Positions 15,326 to 23,380 of a stretch of 46,574 nucleotides of DNA are shown piece by piece. The position numbers and the translations under genes were made by a program. The first letter of the stretch is position 1; each line of letters starts with the position of its first letter. Below the pieces are notes generated by a model. It worked only from the letters and a program-made list of their open reading frames with translations. It ran no database searches and was not told the origin of the DNA. Source of the DNA: Hyphomicrobiales bacterium (GTDB lineage: Bacteria > Pseudomonadota > Alphaproteobacteria > Rhizobiales > NORP267); the NCBI GenBank assembly GCA_030688605.1, contig JAUYJB010000002.1, forward strand, positions 1-46,574, written 5' to 3'.

Positions 15326-15532
15326 GATGTCGGCTTCCTGTTCGATGCGCTCAGCGAGTGAGCGCGCCGCCTTCTCTTGGCGAAGGAACTGATCGGCGAG
15401 GCGCTGAACCCCCTTCGTCTGGCCGGTAGCAACGTCGGCTTGCGCGGCGTTGGCGTCTTTGAGGTACTGATCGGCAGCGGCATAGAGCGCGCTGGTAATG
15501 ACGCCCAAATCTTTGGCTGTGAAGGCGATCAT
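15320..15532 (-). CDS. hypothetical helical protein, 70 residues
   Basis: Almost wholly alpha-helical (ALYAAADQYLKDANAAQADV; LRQEKAARSLAERIEQEADI). GGAGG lies 11 bp before the ATG. First gene of the leftward island, next to its promoter. Confidence 0.65.
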   Translation of the reverse strand: MIAFTAKDLGVITSALYAAADQYLKDANAAQADVATGQTKGVQRLADQFLRQEKAARSLAERIEQEADIA

Positions 15533-15580
15533 TTGAAAGGTCCTCCTGACCGATTGAGCCGGGCCTCATTGCCTCGGCTA

Positions 15581-15600
15581 TGTTCCGAGGATAAGGAACA
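15581..15600. promoter_or_regulatory. operator candidate TGTTCC-N8-GGAACA
   Basis: A perfect inverted repeat over the -10 and start region of the leftward promoter. A second inverted repeat, CCTCGG-N7-CCGAGG (15572-15590), overlaps it. The island HTH protein or another phage repressor could bind here. Confidence 0.5.
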
Positions 15601-15616
15601 ACTTAACGAATTGCAA
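15588..15616 (-). promoter_or_regulatory. leftward promoter of the small-gene island
   Basis: Read leftward: TTGCAA (15611-15616), a spacer of 17, then TATCCT (15588-15593). Located about 55 bp before the first island gene. Confidence 0.5.
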
Positions 15617-15656
15617 GCGGCATCCGCTCACAAGGACGTGAAGTGAGAAAATCCCC

Positions 15657-16226
15657 ATGGCGCTCAACGCAAAACAGCGCCGGTTCGTCGATGAATACCT
15701 GGTCGACCTGAACGCAACACAGGCTGCGATCCGTTCCGGCTACAGCAAACGAACCGCAGAACAGCAGGCGTGCCGCCTGTTGAAGAATGTTAAGATCGCA
15801 GCGGAAGTCGGGCGTCTTCGTGCCGATCTCGCCACTAAGGCTGAACTACAGCGCAGCGACTTGTTGGCCGAATACCGGAAGATCGCCTTCCAGGATATCC
15901 GCAGGGCGTTCAACGAGAACGGCTCGCTCAAGCCGATCCATGAACTCGACGATGACACGGTTGCTGCTCTTGCCGGCATCGAAGTCAGCGAGATCACCGT
16001 TGGCGAGACGGTTGTCGGCCACCTGAAGAAGATCAAGCTCAGCGACAAGCGGTCGGCGCTCGACAGCCTCGCCAAATTCCAAGGCTGGAACGCTCCCGAC
16101 AAACACGAGCTTACAGGCAAGGACGGCGGTCCGATTGAAACCAGCGATGTCAGTGGCCTTACCCCCGTTGAACGCGCTCAACGACTGGCTGCGATCCTTG
16201 CCACCCGAGGAACAGGCGGAGATTGA
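15657..16226 (+). CDS. terS: terminase small subunit
   Basis: 189 residues. The N-terminus, LNAKQRRFVDEYLVDLNATQ then AAIRSGYSKRTAEQQACRLL, is the characteristic HTH start of Terminase_2 small subunits, which recognise the packaging site and load the large subunit. The C-terminus has the typical GKDGGPIE. It is the first gene of the late operon and overlaps the large subunit. Confidence 0.93.
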   Translation: MALNAKQRRFVDEYLVDLNATQAAIRSGYSKRTAEQQACRLLKNVKIAAEVGRLRADLATKAELQRSDLLAEYRKIAFQDIRRAFNENGSLKPIHELDDDTVAALAGIEVSEITVGETVVGHLKKIKLSDKRSALDSLAKFQGWNAPDKHELTGKDGGPIETSDVSGLTPVERAQRLAAILATRGTGGD

Positions 16227-17712
16227 CGCGCTGATTGCGGCCGACATGGCGGAAACGCTGTGGCGTCCGATGATCGACATCGAGAACCCGCAGGTTCCGA
16301 CGCCGCAACGCCAGGCCTACGACAGCACGGCGGATGTTCTGTTGTACGGAGGTTCCGCTGGAGGCGGAAAATCGGACCTTCTGCTTGGTCTCGGGCTGAC
16401 CGAGCATACCCGTTCGATCCTGTTCCGGCGCGAGTACAAGCAATTGTCGGCGCTGGTCGATCGGGCGCATGAGATCCGCCGCACGCGGGACGGCTACGCG
16501 GCGCACCCGGAGCATCGGTTTAACCTTGGCGACGGCCGAGTGATGCGCATGGGCGGCATGCAGCACCCCGGCGATGAGACGGATTATCAGGGCCAGCCGC
16601 ACGATTTCTACGGCTTCGACGAGCTGACGCAGTTCACCGAACGCCAGTTTCGCTACGTCATCACATGGAACCGTTCGACCAAGCCGAAGCAGCGGTGTCG
16701 CGTGATCGGGGCCAGCAACCCGCCGGAAACAGCCGAAGGCGAGTGGATCATTCGCTACTGGGCGCCGTGGCTGGATGATCAGCACCCGAACCCGGCTCTT
16801 CCCGGCGAACTTCGGTGGTTCATATCGGACGAAGAGGGCAAGGATCGGGAGGTTGAGGGACCGGACGGCGGGGTCGTGATCGGCGGCGAATACGTCACGC
16901 CGCGGTCGCGCACCTTCATTCCGTCGAGCATCGACGACAACCCGTTCCTGCTCGCCACCGGCTACAAGGCGACCCTCCAGCAACTGCCGGAACCGCTGCG
17001 CTCGCAGATGCTGCGCGGCGACTTCACGGCCGGTCGTGAGGACAATCCGTGGCAGGTGGTGCCGACTGCCTGGGTGACGGCTGCGCAGGCCAGATGGACG
17101 CCGGAACAGCCGCGCCGGCCGATGTCCGCGCTTGGTGTCGACGTGGCGATGGGTGGTTCCGACAACACCGTCCTGATCCCGCGGTATAGCGACTGGTTCG
17201 GGCAGCCGCAGGTTCACCCCGGCAAGTCGACTCCGGACAGCCGGACCACGGCGGGGCTGATCGTCGGGGCGCTCAGGAACGGTGCACCGGCCTGCATCGA
17301 TGTGGTCGGACCGGGCGGAGAAGCCTACGGCCACCTCGACGGGCAGGGCGTCAACGTGGTTGCGATGCACGGCGGAAAACCAACGGACGCAAGGGATATT
17401 TCCGGCAAGATCGGCTTCGTCAACCGGCGGGCTCTGTGGTACTGGCGGATGCGGGAAGCCCTCGATCCGATGGCCGAGCATCCGATCAGCCTGCCGCCCG
17501 ATCAAACCCTGAAGGCGGATCTCTGCGCGCCGCGCTGGAAGATGACGCCGAGGGGCATCCAGGTGGAGTCGAAACCGGACATCATCAAGCGTCTGGGCCG
17601 TTCGCCGGACTATGGCGATGCTGCGGTCTATGCCCTGTTCGATGCGCCACCGAAGCGCCGCGGCGAGATCGTCCACGAAGGCGTCTCCGGCTACAATCCG
17701 CATCGGCCGTGA
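16147..17712 (+). CDS. terL: terminase large subunit
   Basis: 521 residues. The packaging ATPase has Walker A GGSAGGGKSDLLLG (about residue 68) and Walker B FYGFDELTQF (about 155). The RNase H-like nuclease begins at GVDVAMGGSDNT (about 330), and its last acidic residue is in SPDYGDAAVYAL near the C-terminus. It cuts and pumps DNA into the prohead. The start may be the TTG at 16135 or the ATG at 16147; both lie inside the small subunit gene. Its stop overlaps a GTG start of the next gene, so the nonulosonate cassette begins in the same operon. Confidence 0.93.
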   Translation: MSVALPPLNALNDWLRSLPPEEQAEIDALIAADMAETLWRPMIDIENPQVPTPQRQAYDSTADVLLYGGSAGGGKSDLLLGLGLTEHTRSILFRREYKQLSALVDRAHEIRRTRDGYAAHPEHRFNLGDGRVMRMGGMQHPGDETDYQGQPHDFYGFDELTQFTERQFRYVITWNRSTKPKQRCRVIGASNPPETAEGEWIIRYWAPWLDDQHPNPALPGELRWFISDEEGKDREVEGPDGGVVIGGEYVTPRSRTFIPSSIDDNPFLLATGYKATLQQLPEPLRSQMLRGDFTAGREDNPWQVVPTAWVTAAQARWTPEQPRRPMSALGVDVAMGGSDNTVLIPRYSDWFGQPQVHPGKSTPDSRTTAGLIVGALRNGAPACIDVVGPGGEAYGHLDGQGVNVVAMHGGKPTDARDISGKIGFVNRRALWYWRMREALDPMAEHPISLPPDQTLKADLCAPRWKMTPRGIQVESKPDIIKRLGRSPDYGDAAVYALFDAPPKRRGEIVHEGVSGYNPHRP

Positions 17713-18047
17713 CGGCAGGGGATCGCTGTCCACGCTGCGGTGCGGCCTACATCTTGGTCGGTCGCGTTCATCGGTGTGTTGAGCGTCAGCCGGCCGCTGT
17801 GGTGCCACAAGCCAAGCCGGCAGCGATGATATCACCAAAGCCCAAGGTGATATCACGTTCGAAGCCAACCATCCCCGAACTCAGGGCGGTGATATCACAG
17901 CCTGCCCAGAAACGACGCGACAAGAAACGCGGCAACGAGGGTGTGCTGGTCCGGTTGCCGCCCGAGTTGTTGGCGAAGCTCGACGCGGCGCTCGACGGAC
18001 GGACGCGGCCGGAAGCAATCAGGGCGATCTTGGAGAAGACGCTGTGA
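17709..18047 (+). CDS. zinc ribbon plus ribbon-helix-helix DNA-binding protein
   Basis: 112 residues from a GTG overlapping the terminase stop. An N-terminal half zinc site (CPRCGAAY) is followed by a linker with three xIS tripeptides, then a C-terminal ribbon-helix-helix (VLVRLPPELLAKLDAALDGR then TRPEAIRAILEKTL). RHH proteins of the Arc/MetJ kind bind short palindromes in tandem. The linker is encoded by three palindromes (see next entry), so it may bind its own gene. It lies just before the sugar genes. The family is clear from the RHH motif; the target is inference. Confidence 0.75.
   Translation: MTAGDRCPRCGAAYILVGRVHRCVERQPAAVVPQAKPAAMISPKPKVISRSKPTIPELRAVISQPAQKRRDKKRGNEGVLVRLPPELLAKLDAALDGRTRPEAIRAILEKTL
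17826..17898. promoter_or_regulatory. three phased GTGATATCAC palindromes
   Basis: ATGATATCAC at 17826-17835, GTGATATCAC at 17847-17856 and at 17889-17898. Start-to-start distances are 21 and 42 bp, two and four helical turns, so all lie on one face of the DNA. They encode IS with the ATA codon, which is otherwise rare in this GC-rich window. Confidence 0.65.
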
Positions 18048-18313
18048 CAGAGATGATCAGTGGTGTCGGCTATCTCGCTGCTCCGCCTGAGAGTGCGCAC
18101 GAGCATGTGCTGATCAGCATCCGCGACCCGTCGCTTGTGAACGCGAGGAACAGGGATTTCCTTCAGGTGGCGATCACGCTCGCCAATGCGGTTGAGCTTC
18201 GCAAGCAGCTCGATGAGTTCCTTGCATCGACCGATTCGGGGCTGCCCAGCATGCTTCCGATATTCCTCGATCATTTTTTCCCGGACGTGGATGAGAGCAG
18301 CGAACGCCAGTGA
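18044..18313 (+). CDS. hypothetical protein, 89 residues
   Basis: Not recognised. From a GTG overlapping the RHH stop. Segment EHVLISIRDPSLVNARNRDF, then a helix with Leu-rich end. GTGA overlaps on both sides put it between the RHH gene and the amidotransferase. Confidence 0.6.
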   Translation: MTEMISGVGYLAAPPESAHEHVLISIRDPSLVNARNRDFLQVAITLANAVELRKQLDEFLASTDSGLPSMLPIFLDHFFPDVDESSERQ

Positions 18314-19455
18314 TCCGCTGCACCCGATGCCTCTATCCCAACACCCGGCCCGACACGCATTTCGTTGACGGCGTGTGTTCCGGGTGCCGGTCGTTCGACG
18401 ATCGGCAAGGCATCGACTGGTCCTCACGGCAGGCGGCGCTTGTCGATCTGCTGGCCGAGGCGCGGGCGCGCGGTGCGCCATACGATGCCGTGGTGCCGGT
18501 CTCGGGCGGGAAGGATTCGACCTATCAGGTTCTGAAGCTGAAGGAACTCGGGGGGCGCGTGCTGGCGGTGAACGGCGCGACCGACATGCTGTCGGGCATC
18601 GGCCGGCGCAATCTCGACAACCTGAAGCGCTTCGCCGACGTGATCGAGTGGACGCCGAACGTCGAGGTTCGCAAGAAGCTGGTCCGGCTCGGGCTGTTCC
18701 GCGTCGGCGACATGAGCTGGCCTGAGCATTGCGCCATCTGGGCAATCCCGACGCGAATCGCGGCGACCTTCGATATCCCCCTGGTCGTCTGGGGCGAGCA
18801 GCCGCAGCGGGAGTATTCATCGCCAGAGGGCATCGAACCGGCGACCAATCTCGACGGTGCCTGGGTCAGCCAGTTCGGCGGCATGCTCGGCATGCGGCTG
18901 GATGATCTGATCGGAGAGGATGGGCTGACCGCGGCCGATCTCGAACCGTTCCGGTTCCCGGTCGCCCATGTGTTGATGAAGGCTGCTGCGCTTGGCATCT
19001 GGCTCGGCGACTATCTCGAATGGGACGGCTGGCGAAACGCGCTGGTCGCGCAACAGTACGGCTTTGAGGTCTCGCCTCACCCGGTCGAGACGAGCCTTGC
19101 GAACTACGAGAACCTCGACAACCACGTCACGGTGCTGAGGGACTGGTTGCGGTTTCTCAAATATGGCTACGGCCGCGCCACCGACATCGCGTGCAACCAT
19201 ATCCGCCGCGGTCGATTGACCCGCGAAGAGGGGCTGGCGATGGTCGCTGCGGCAGAGCGCTTCCCGCGGTCCAGTCTCGGCAAGCCGATTGCGGAGGTGC
19301 TGGCGTACTTCGGACTGACGGTCGAGCAATACGTTGCCGAGTGCGACAGGTGGACGAACCCCGACCTGTTCCAAAGGATTGGCCAGACTATCGTGAAGGA
19401 CGCGGACGGCACGCCGAAACTCGTTGCATGGGCGGGCCGGGCACAAGCGGCCTAA
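18310..19455 (+). CDS. N-acetyl sugar amidotransferase (WbpG/PseA type)
   Basis: 381 residues from a GTG. The N-terminal zinc site CTRCLYPNTRPD and CSGC is followed by the PP-loop PVSGGKDSTYQ (about residue 63), an ATP pyrophosphatase fold. Enzymes of this family activate a sugar acetamido group with ATP and add ammonia to give an acetamidino group, for example in PseAm of flagellin glycans and in WbpG-type O-antigen synthesis. The usual partners are HisF-like and HisH-like proteins. The HisF-like gene follows directly; no HisH is present. The family call is firm; the exact sugar is inferred from the other cassette genes. Confidence 0.9.
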   Translation: MIRCTRCLYPNTRPDTHFVDGVCSGCRSFDDRQGIDWSSRQAALVDLLAEARARGAPYDAVVPVSGGKDSTYQVLKLKELGGRVLAVNGATDMLSGIGRRNLDNLKRFADVIEWTPNVEVRKKLVRLGLFRVGDMSWPEHCAIWAIPTRIAATFDIPLVVWGEQPQREYSSPEGIEPATNLDGAWVSQFGGMLGMRLDDLIGEDGLTAADLEPFRFPVAHVLMKAAALGIWLGDYLEWDGWRNALVAQQYGFEVSPHPVETSLANYENLDNHVTVLRDWLRFLKYGYGRATDIACNHIRRGRLTREEGLAMVAAAERFPRSSLGKPIAEVLAYFGLTVEQYVAECDRWTNPDLFQRIGQTIVKDADGTPKLVAWAGRAQAA

Positions 19456-20205
19456 GTGCTGAAAACCCGGATCATTCCCACGCTGCTTTCCCGGAGCGGC
19501 GCGCTGGTCAAGGGCCGGGGCTTTCACGCAAACCGGGTTGTCGGTCACGTTCTTCAAGCCGCCCGCGTCCACCAGATGCGCGGTGTCGACGAGATTGTCG
19601 TTCTGGACATCGCCGCAACACCTGAAGGCAGGGGGCCGGACACGGGATTGATCGCCGATCTGACGGCCGAGTGCTTCATGCCGGTGACTGTCGGCGGTGG
19701 GGTCCGTTCGGTCGACGACATTCGCGATCTTCTGAGAGCCGGGGCTGACAAGGTCGCCATCAATACCGCAGCCGTGCGGACGCCCGGCATCGTGCAGGAA
19801 GCAGCGGAGCGCTTCGGCTCACAGGCCGTCGTGATCTCCATTGACGTGAGGGCCGGCGAAGTTTCCACGCGCTGCGGTACCGAAGCAACCGGGCTCGACC
19901 CGGTGGCATGGGCAAGGGAAGTCGAAAGGCTGGGCGCCGGGGAAATCATCCTGTGCGCGGTCGAGCGCGACGGCACGATGGCCGGGTACGATCGGGAGAT
20001 GATCGCAAAGGTGTCGCAGGCGGTGCGCATTCCGGTGGTGGCGTCGGGCGGGTGCTCGGGTTATCCTGACATGGCGGACGTGCTGGAGACGACCGAGGCT
20101 CACGGGCTCGGGGTCGGAGCACTCTTCCAGTTTTGCGACGCCACGCCGAAGGGCGCGGCCGAGTATCTGGCGGGGCGCGGTTTTGCAATGAGGGTCGCGG
20201 CATGA
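19456..20205 (+). CDS. HisF-like partner of the sugar amidotransferase (WbpI type)
   Basis: 249 residues from a GTG directly after the amidotransferase stop. A full HisF (beta/alpha)8 barrel: RIIPTLL, GVDEIVVLDIAA, FMPVTVGGGVRS, ADKVAINTAAV, VVISIDVRAG, ERDGTMAGYD. Aligned with cellular HisF, the catalytic Asp at position 11 (RIIACLD) is Leu, while the second catalytic Asp (ISID) is kept. The DRDGT motif is ERDGT. Loss of Asp11 should abolish histidine-pathway cyclase activity and is typical of the WbpI clade, which passes ammonia to WbpG. A glutaminase subunit is not encoded in the window, so ammonia may come from a host HisH or free pool. Confidence 0.88.
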   Translation: MLKTRIIPTLLSRSGALVKGRGFHANRVVGHVLQAARVHQMRGVDEIVVLDIAATPEGRGPDTGLIADLTAECFMPVTVGGGVRSVDDIRDLLRAGADKVAINTAAVRTPGIVQEAAERFGSQAVVISIDVRAGEVSTRCGTEATGLDPVAWAREVERLGAGEIILCAVERDGTMAGYDREMIAKVSQAVRIPVVASGGCSGYPDMADVLETTEAHGLGVGALFQFCDATPKGAAEYLAGRGFAMRVAA

Positions 20206-20465
20206 GCGAAATGGTCACGATGTACGCTGGGCTGTGGATCGACGACGATCCGGTCACGCTGCCCAATGACCGCTTGCCGGTGCAGGTGCGAGTGGACCCG
20301 CTGGGCTTCACGGTTCTGTCCGAGGTCAGCTTCGAGGTGAAGGAGCCCGGGTCGGGCACCATCCATCTTTACGCCGAACGCGACGCCAGCCATGATATTG
20401 CGAGCCTCTATTGCGGCCAGTTCATCGGCAACGAGACGGCGGCGGTAGGGCCGGAAGCAGGGTGA
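20202..20465 (+). CDS. hypothetical protein, 87 residues
   Basis: Not recognised. Probably beta-rich (YAGLWIDDDPVTLPNDRLPV; GSGTIHLYAERDASHD). ATGA overlap with the HisF-like gene. Confidence 0.55.
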   Translation: MSEMVTMYAGLWIDDDPVTLPNDRLPVQVRVDPLGFTVLSEVSFEVKEPGSGTIHLYAERDASHDIASLYCGQFIGNETAAVGPEAG

Positions 20466-20475
20466 GGCTTGCGGC

Positions 20476-20667
20476 ATGAGCGAAATCGAAACGCCCATGA
20501 TGCTGCTCTCCATGCTGCCGGGCGGGTTCATGATTGTCATCGGTCTGGTTTGGCTGTGGCAAGCGTTGGACGTTCGGGACTGGTCAGCCGTAGGAATGGC
20601 CGGGTTGCTCACGATAATAGGCGGCGCAGCGATCGTTCTCCTGCCCATGACGGAGATTGCGGCGTGA
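20476..20667 (+). CDS. small protein with two membrane helices
   Basis: 63 residues with two hydrophobic segments (MLLSMLPGGFMIVIGLVWLW and GMAGLLTIIGGAAIVLLPM) and a short loop. GTGAGG lies about 7 bp upstream. It could be holin-like or a membrane anchor for the sugar pathway; neither is shown by sequence. Confidence 0.6.
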   Translation: MSEIETPMMLLSMLPGGFMIVIGLVWLWQALDVRDWSAVGMAGLLTIIGGAAIVLLPMTEIAA

Positions 20668-20852
20668 TCCCACGTTTGACTGACGAGATTATGAGACGGC
20701 CGGGAACAAAGCTCATCCACACGTTCGATGACGACGAGCAGGGCGTCAGCATGGTCCAGCACGAAGGCCGGATTTTCGTGGCGACGAGCAAGCGGGTCTA
20801 TGTCGTGATCGACGACAAGCTCGTGCCGCTGAAGATTGAGACCGTGGCATGA
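20664..20852 (+). CDS. hypothetical protein, 62 residues
   Basis: From a GTG overlapping the previous stop. Likely beta-hairpin rich (EGRIFVATSKRVYVVIDDKL). Similar small proteins occur in phage structural operons, with unknown role. Confidence 0.55.
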   Translation: MIPRLTDEIMRRPGTKLIHTFDDDEQGVSMVQHEGRIFVATSKRVYVVIDDKLVPLKIETVA

Positions 20853-21106
20853 AATTTCGCGAACATCGCGGGCATCTATCCGACTCGCTCGCCACGCAGC
20901 GAGAGTTTCAGGACCGCGAAGAGGTAACGCGACACGTCATTGATTTGCTGAAGGCGCAGGGGACTGGCGAGGTTCCGGCCGGGCTTGTCTCGTTCACGCC
21001 TTACGGTGGCGATGACCAGCGAATCGGATGGAAGGACGTGCATATCGTCGAGGTCACCGGGTATGGCGTGGTCGGGTTTGTCGACAATGACACGGAGAAC
21101 CCATGA
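20849..21106 (+). CDS. hypothetical protein, 85 residues
   Basis: Not recognised. Helical first half, beta second half (VHIVEVTGYGVVGFVDND). ATGA overlaps at both ends. Confidence 0.55.
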   Translation: MKFREHRGHLSDSLATQREFQDREEVTRHVIDLLKAQGTGEVPAGLVSFTPYGGDDQRIGWKDVHIVEVTGYGVVGFVDNDTENP

Positions 21107-21330
21107 GATCGGTTCCAGATACGGGGCTGCTGACTGAGTACGGCCACCCGGCTCCGCCAACTATTCCACGGGAGCGACGCTATCCCTACATGGCGGCGCT
21201 TCTGAACGTTGACCCTCGATACCCGGAGCAATGGCCGACTGGCCTTTTCGACAGGCTTCTCTCGGTCCGACGGCATGAAGGCGAGCGACATTTCCGCCGG
21301 GAAATCTGTCGGGTGCTTGGCGGGCCATGA
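21103..21330 (+). CDS. hypothetical protein, 75 residues
   Basis: Not recognised. Basic and Pro-rich (GHPAPPTIPRERRYPYMAAL). ATGA overlaps at both ends. Confidence 0.5.
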   Translation: MRSVPDTGLLTEYGHPAPPTIPRERRYPYMAALLNVDPRYPEQWPTGLFDRLLSVRRHEGERHFRREICRVLGGP

Positions 21331-21521
21331 CCGAAGCACAACAGATGTGGATGCTTCGGCTGTGCATGCCTCCGCCGTCGCCGGAAGCGGTGTTCATGGT
21401 CGGGTGGCAACGCTCCAAAGGCAAGCCGTTCCTCACACGGATTCGCCTGAGCCTCTCGACGGCATGGATACGCGAGACGCTCGATGAAATCCGTCCGCCT
21501 CTCGGACCATGGCCAACCTGA
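21327..21521 (+). CDS. hypothetical protein, 64 residues
   Basis: Not recognised. Met/Trp-rich (QQMWMLRLCMPPPSPEAVFM). It overlaps the cytidylyltransferase start by 13 bp. Confidence 0.5.
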   Translation: MTEAQQMWMLRLCMPPPSPEAVFMVGWQRSKGKPFLTRIRLSLSTAWIRETLDEIRPPLGPWPT

Positions 21522-22222
21522 CTGCCGCCATCGTCCAGGCCCGGCACAACTCCACTCGCCTGCCGGGAAAGGTGCTTGCCGATCTCGCCGGGCGTCCTGT
21601 CATCGCGCACGTCATCGAGCGGGCCTTGCGCATTCCCGGTGTCGATGTGGTGGTCTGCGCCGTCCCCGATCAACCGGAGAGCAGACAGATCGAAGCCTAC
21701 GCCAAGGGCGCGGGAGCGAAAACCTTTCGCGGTTCCGAGCAAGACGTTCTGGCCCGTACTCTGGGAGCCGCACGCAGCGCAGGAGCCGACATCGTCGTCA
21801 GGGTGACCTCGGACTGCCCGCTGATCGATCCGGCCGTGTGCGGTGACGTGGTGGCTCTGAGGGCAGCGGAGGACGTTGACTACGCCTCGAACGTCGATCC
21901 GCGCTCGTTCCCTGCCGGGCTGGATTGCGAGGTGTTCACGGTCGAGGCGCTGGCCGTCGCGTCGATGTTGGCGGATGAGCCGTATGAGCGGGAGCATGTT
22001 ACCACTCGGGTCAAGCGCGAAGCCGGAACGAGACGTGCGAACCTCACATCGCCGGACCGGACCTTGGCCGGCAAGCGCTGGACGCTGGACTGGCCGGAGG
22101 ATCTGGAATTCCTGCGCGCCGTCCATGCGCACGGGGAACCGGAGTCGATGCAGGCGGTGCTGGATATTCTTCGCGCCAATCCCGAGATCGAGGCGATCAA
22201 CGCCATGAGGAAAGCGGCATGA
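21509..22222 (+). CDS. nonulosonate cytidylyltransferase, SpsF/PseF-like
   Basis: 237 residues. The nucleotide-binding start AAIVQARHNSTRLPGKVLAD is the signature of SpsF-type acylneuraminate cytidylyltransferases. VTSDCPLIDP follows at about 95 and TLDWPEDLEF near the C-terminus. It would join the C9 sugar to CMP from CTP, the activating step before transfer. In the usual pathway it follows the synthase encoded at 24579. Family firm; substrate (Pse or Leg type) inferred. Confidence 0.88.
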   Translation: MANLTAAIVQARHNSTRLPGKVLADLAGRPVIAHVIERALRIPGVDVVVCAVPDQPESRQIEAYAKGAGAKTFRGSEQDVLARTLGAARSAGADIVVRVTSDCPLIDPAVCGDVVALRAAEDVDYASNVDPRSFPAGLDCEVFTVEALAVASMLADEPYEREHVTTRVKREAGTRRANLTSPDRTLAGKRWTLDWPEDLEFLRAVHAHGEPESMQAVLDILRANPEIEAINAMRKAA

Positions 22223-22500
22223 ACCTGAGTCCTGAATTTGAAGCTTTGTCACAGGCAAGCCTCAAACGAACGGCAGCGATGCTGAAAGACCTTCGCGCCA
22301 AGAACGAGCGGCTTGTGCCTGAGATAAACCGTCTCTTGGAGGCGGGCGGATCGGAGCGGAGATTCACCGTCAACGACCTGTGTGTGACGGACGTGCTGTG
22401 GGCTTTGATCCCGGTCTTGCAGCGTGTCGTCGATGAAGTTCGGTTCCATCCCGCAGTGGTTGCGGATGTCGATTTCCAAGGGACGCGGGATTCGGCATGA
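22219..22500 (+). CDS. hypothetical protein, 93 residues
   Basis: Not recognised. Helical, with coiled-coil-like start (SQASLKRTAAMLKDLRAKNE). ATGA overlaps join it to the cytidylyltransferase and the next gene. Confidence 0.55.
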   Translation: MNLSPEFEALSQASLKRTAAMLKDLRAKNERLVPEINRLLEAGGSERRFTVNDLCVTDVLWALIPVLQRVVDEVRFHPAVVADVDFQGTRDSA

Positions 22501-22706
22501 GAAAACCCCGCAGCTTCGCCAAGCCCAAGGTGCAGCCGTCACGCCGCAAGGTGAGGGACTCGCGCGCCGACAACGTCCCGGCCGCGAAGATCGTCACCCT
22601 CGCCTCGAAGATACTCCGGCAAGGCTACAATCCGACGCGGGAGGAAATCGAGACGCTGGCCGGGTCGATCCTCGCCAACGCGCCGGAGAAGGACAAGCGG
22701 AAGTGA
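22497..22706 (+). CDS. hypothetical basic protein, 69 residues
   Basis: Not recognised. Lys/Arg-rich N-terminus (FAKPKVQPSRRKVRDSRADN) then a helical part. GTGA overlap with the methylase. Confidence 0.5.
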   Translation: MRKPRSFAKPKVQPSRRKVRDSRADNVPAAKIVTLASKILRQGYNPTREEIETLAGSILANAPEKDKRK

Positions 22707-23380
22707 GCGAAGACGTATCGCTCTACGGTGGACCGGCGGGCGGCGCGATGGCCGATACGGTCGCATGGTGGCGCAGCGACTTCGGCAACGAATACACAGC
22801 GAGGAACGCCCTCACGCCCGAGCGCGTCCAGCGGCAAGCGCGGCTATGGTCGGATATCCTGAAGCCGGTCCTCGTTGAAGGGCCACCCGGTTTTGTGCAT
22901 CCGCCGCAGAGCGTCATGGAAGTCGGCGCGAACGTCGGCATCAACCTCGCAGCGCTCCGCTCGCATCTGATCGGCTCCAGGTTCTTTGCCGTCGAGCCGA
23001 ACGATCTTGCGCGTGGGACACTGATCGACTCCGGCATCGTTGACGAACTCGACGCCTACTCCGGTCTCGACGACGCCATCGGTACGGTCGATCTGATCTT
23101 TTCGGCTGGCGTTCTGATCCACATCCCACCGGACGAACTGCTCGGCTTCTGCCGCCGCATTCACGACCATGCCGGCCGCTGGATCGTCGCCATCGAGTAT
23201 TTCTCGAAGGAGCCGCGCGAGGTTCCTTATCGCGGCCACGCCGGGAAGCTGTTTACGAGAGACTTCGGCTCGTTCTACCTCGACAACTTCCCGGACCTGA
23301 AGCCGGTGGCGTGCGGATTTTGCTGGAAAATCCTGACCGGATTGGACGACGTGACGTGGTGGCTTTTCGAGCGTGGGTAA
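22703..23380 (+). CDS. pseudaminic-acid-associated methyltransferase
   Basis: 225 residues from a GTG. N-terminal WWRSDFGNEYTARN matches the start of the methylase family found with pseudaminic acid genes (TIGR03587 type). The AdoMet site is VMEVGANVGINLAAL (about residue 73), with DLIFSAGVLIHIPP as the post-motif. Expected to methylate the nonulosonate or a precursor. The presence of this pathway-linked family argues for Pse-type rather than sialic acid synthesis. The identity is from pattern memory, supported by context. Confidence 0.82.
   Translation: MSEDVSLYGGPAGGAMADTVAWWRSDFGNEYTARNALTPERVQRQARLWSDILKPVLVEGPPGFVHPPQSVMEVGANVGINLAALRSHLIGSRFFAVEPNDLARGTLIDSGIVDELDAYSGLDDAIGTVDLIFSAGVLIHIPPDELLGFCRRIHDHAGRWIVAIEYFSKEPREVPYRGHAGKLFTRDFGSFYLDNFPDLKPVACGFCWKILTGLDDVTWWLFERG

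Noticed and set aside
16159..17868. Long minus-strand frame opposite the large terminase
   Set aside because: Arg/His-rich composition without motifs; the plus strand carries clear terminase motifs.
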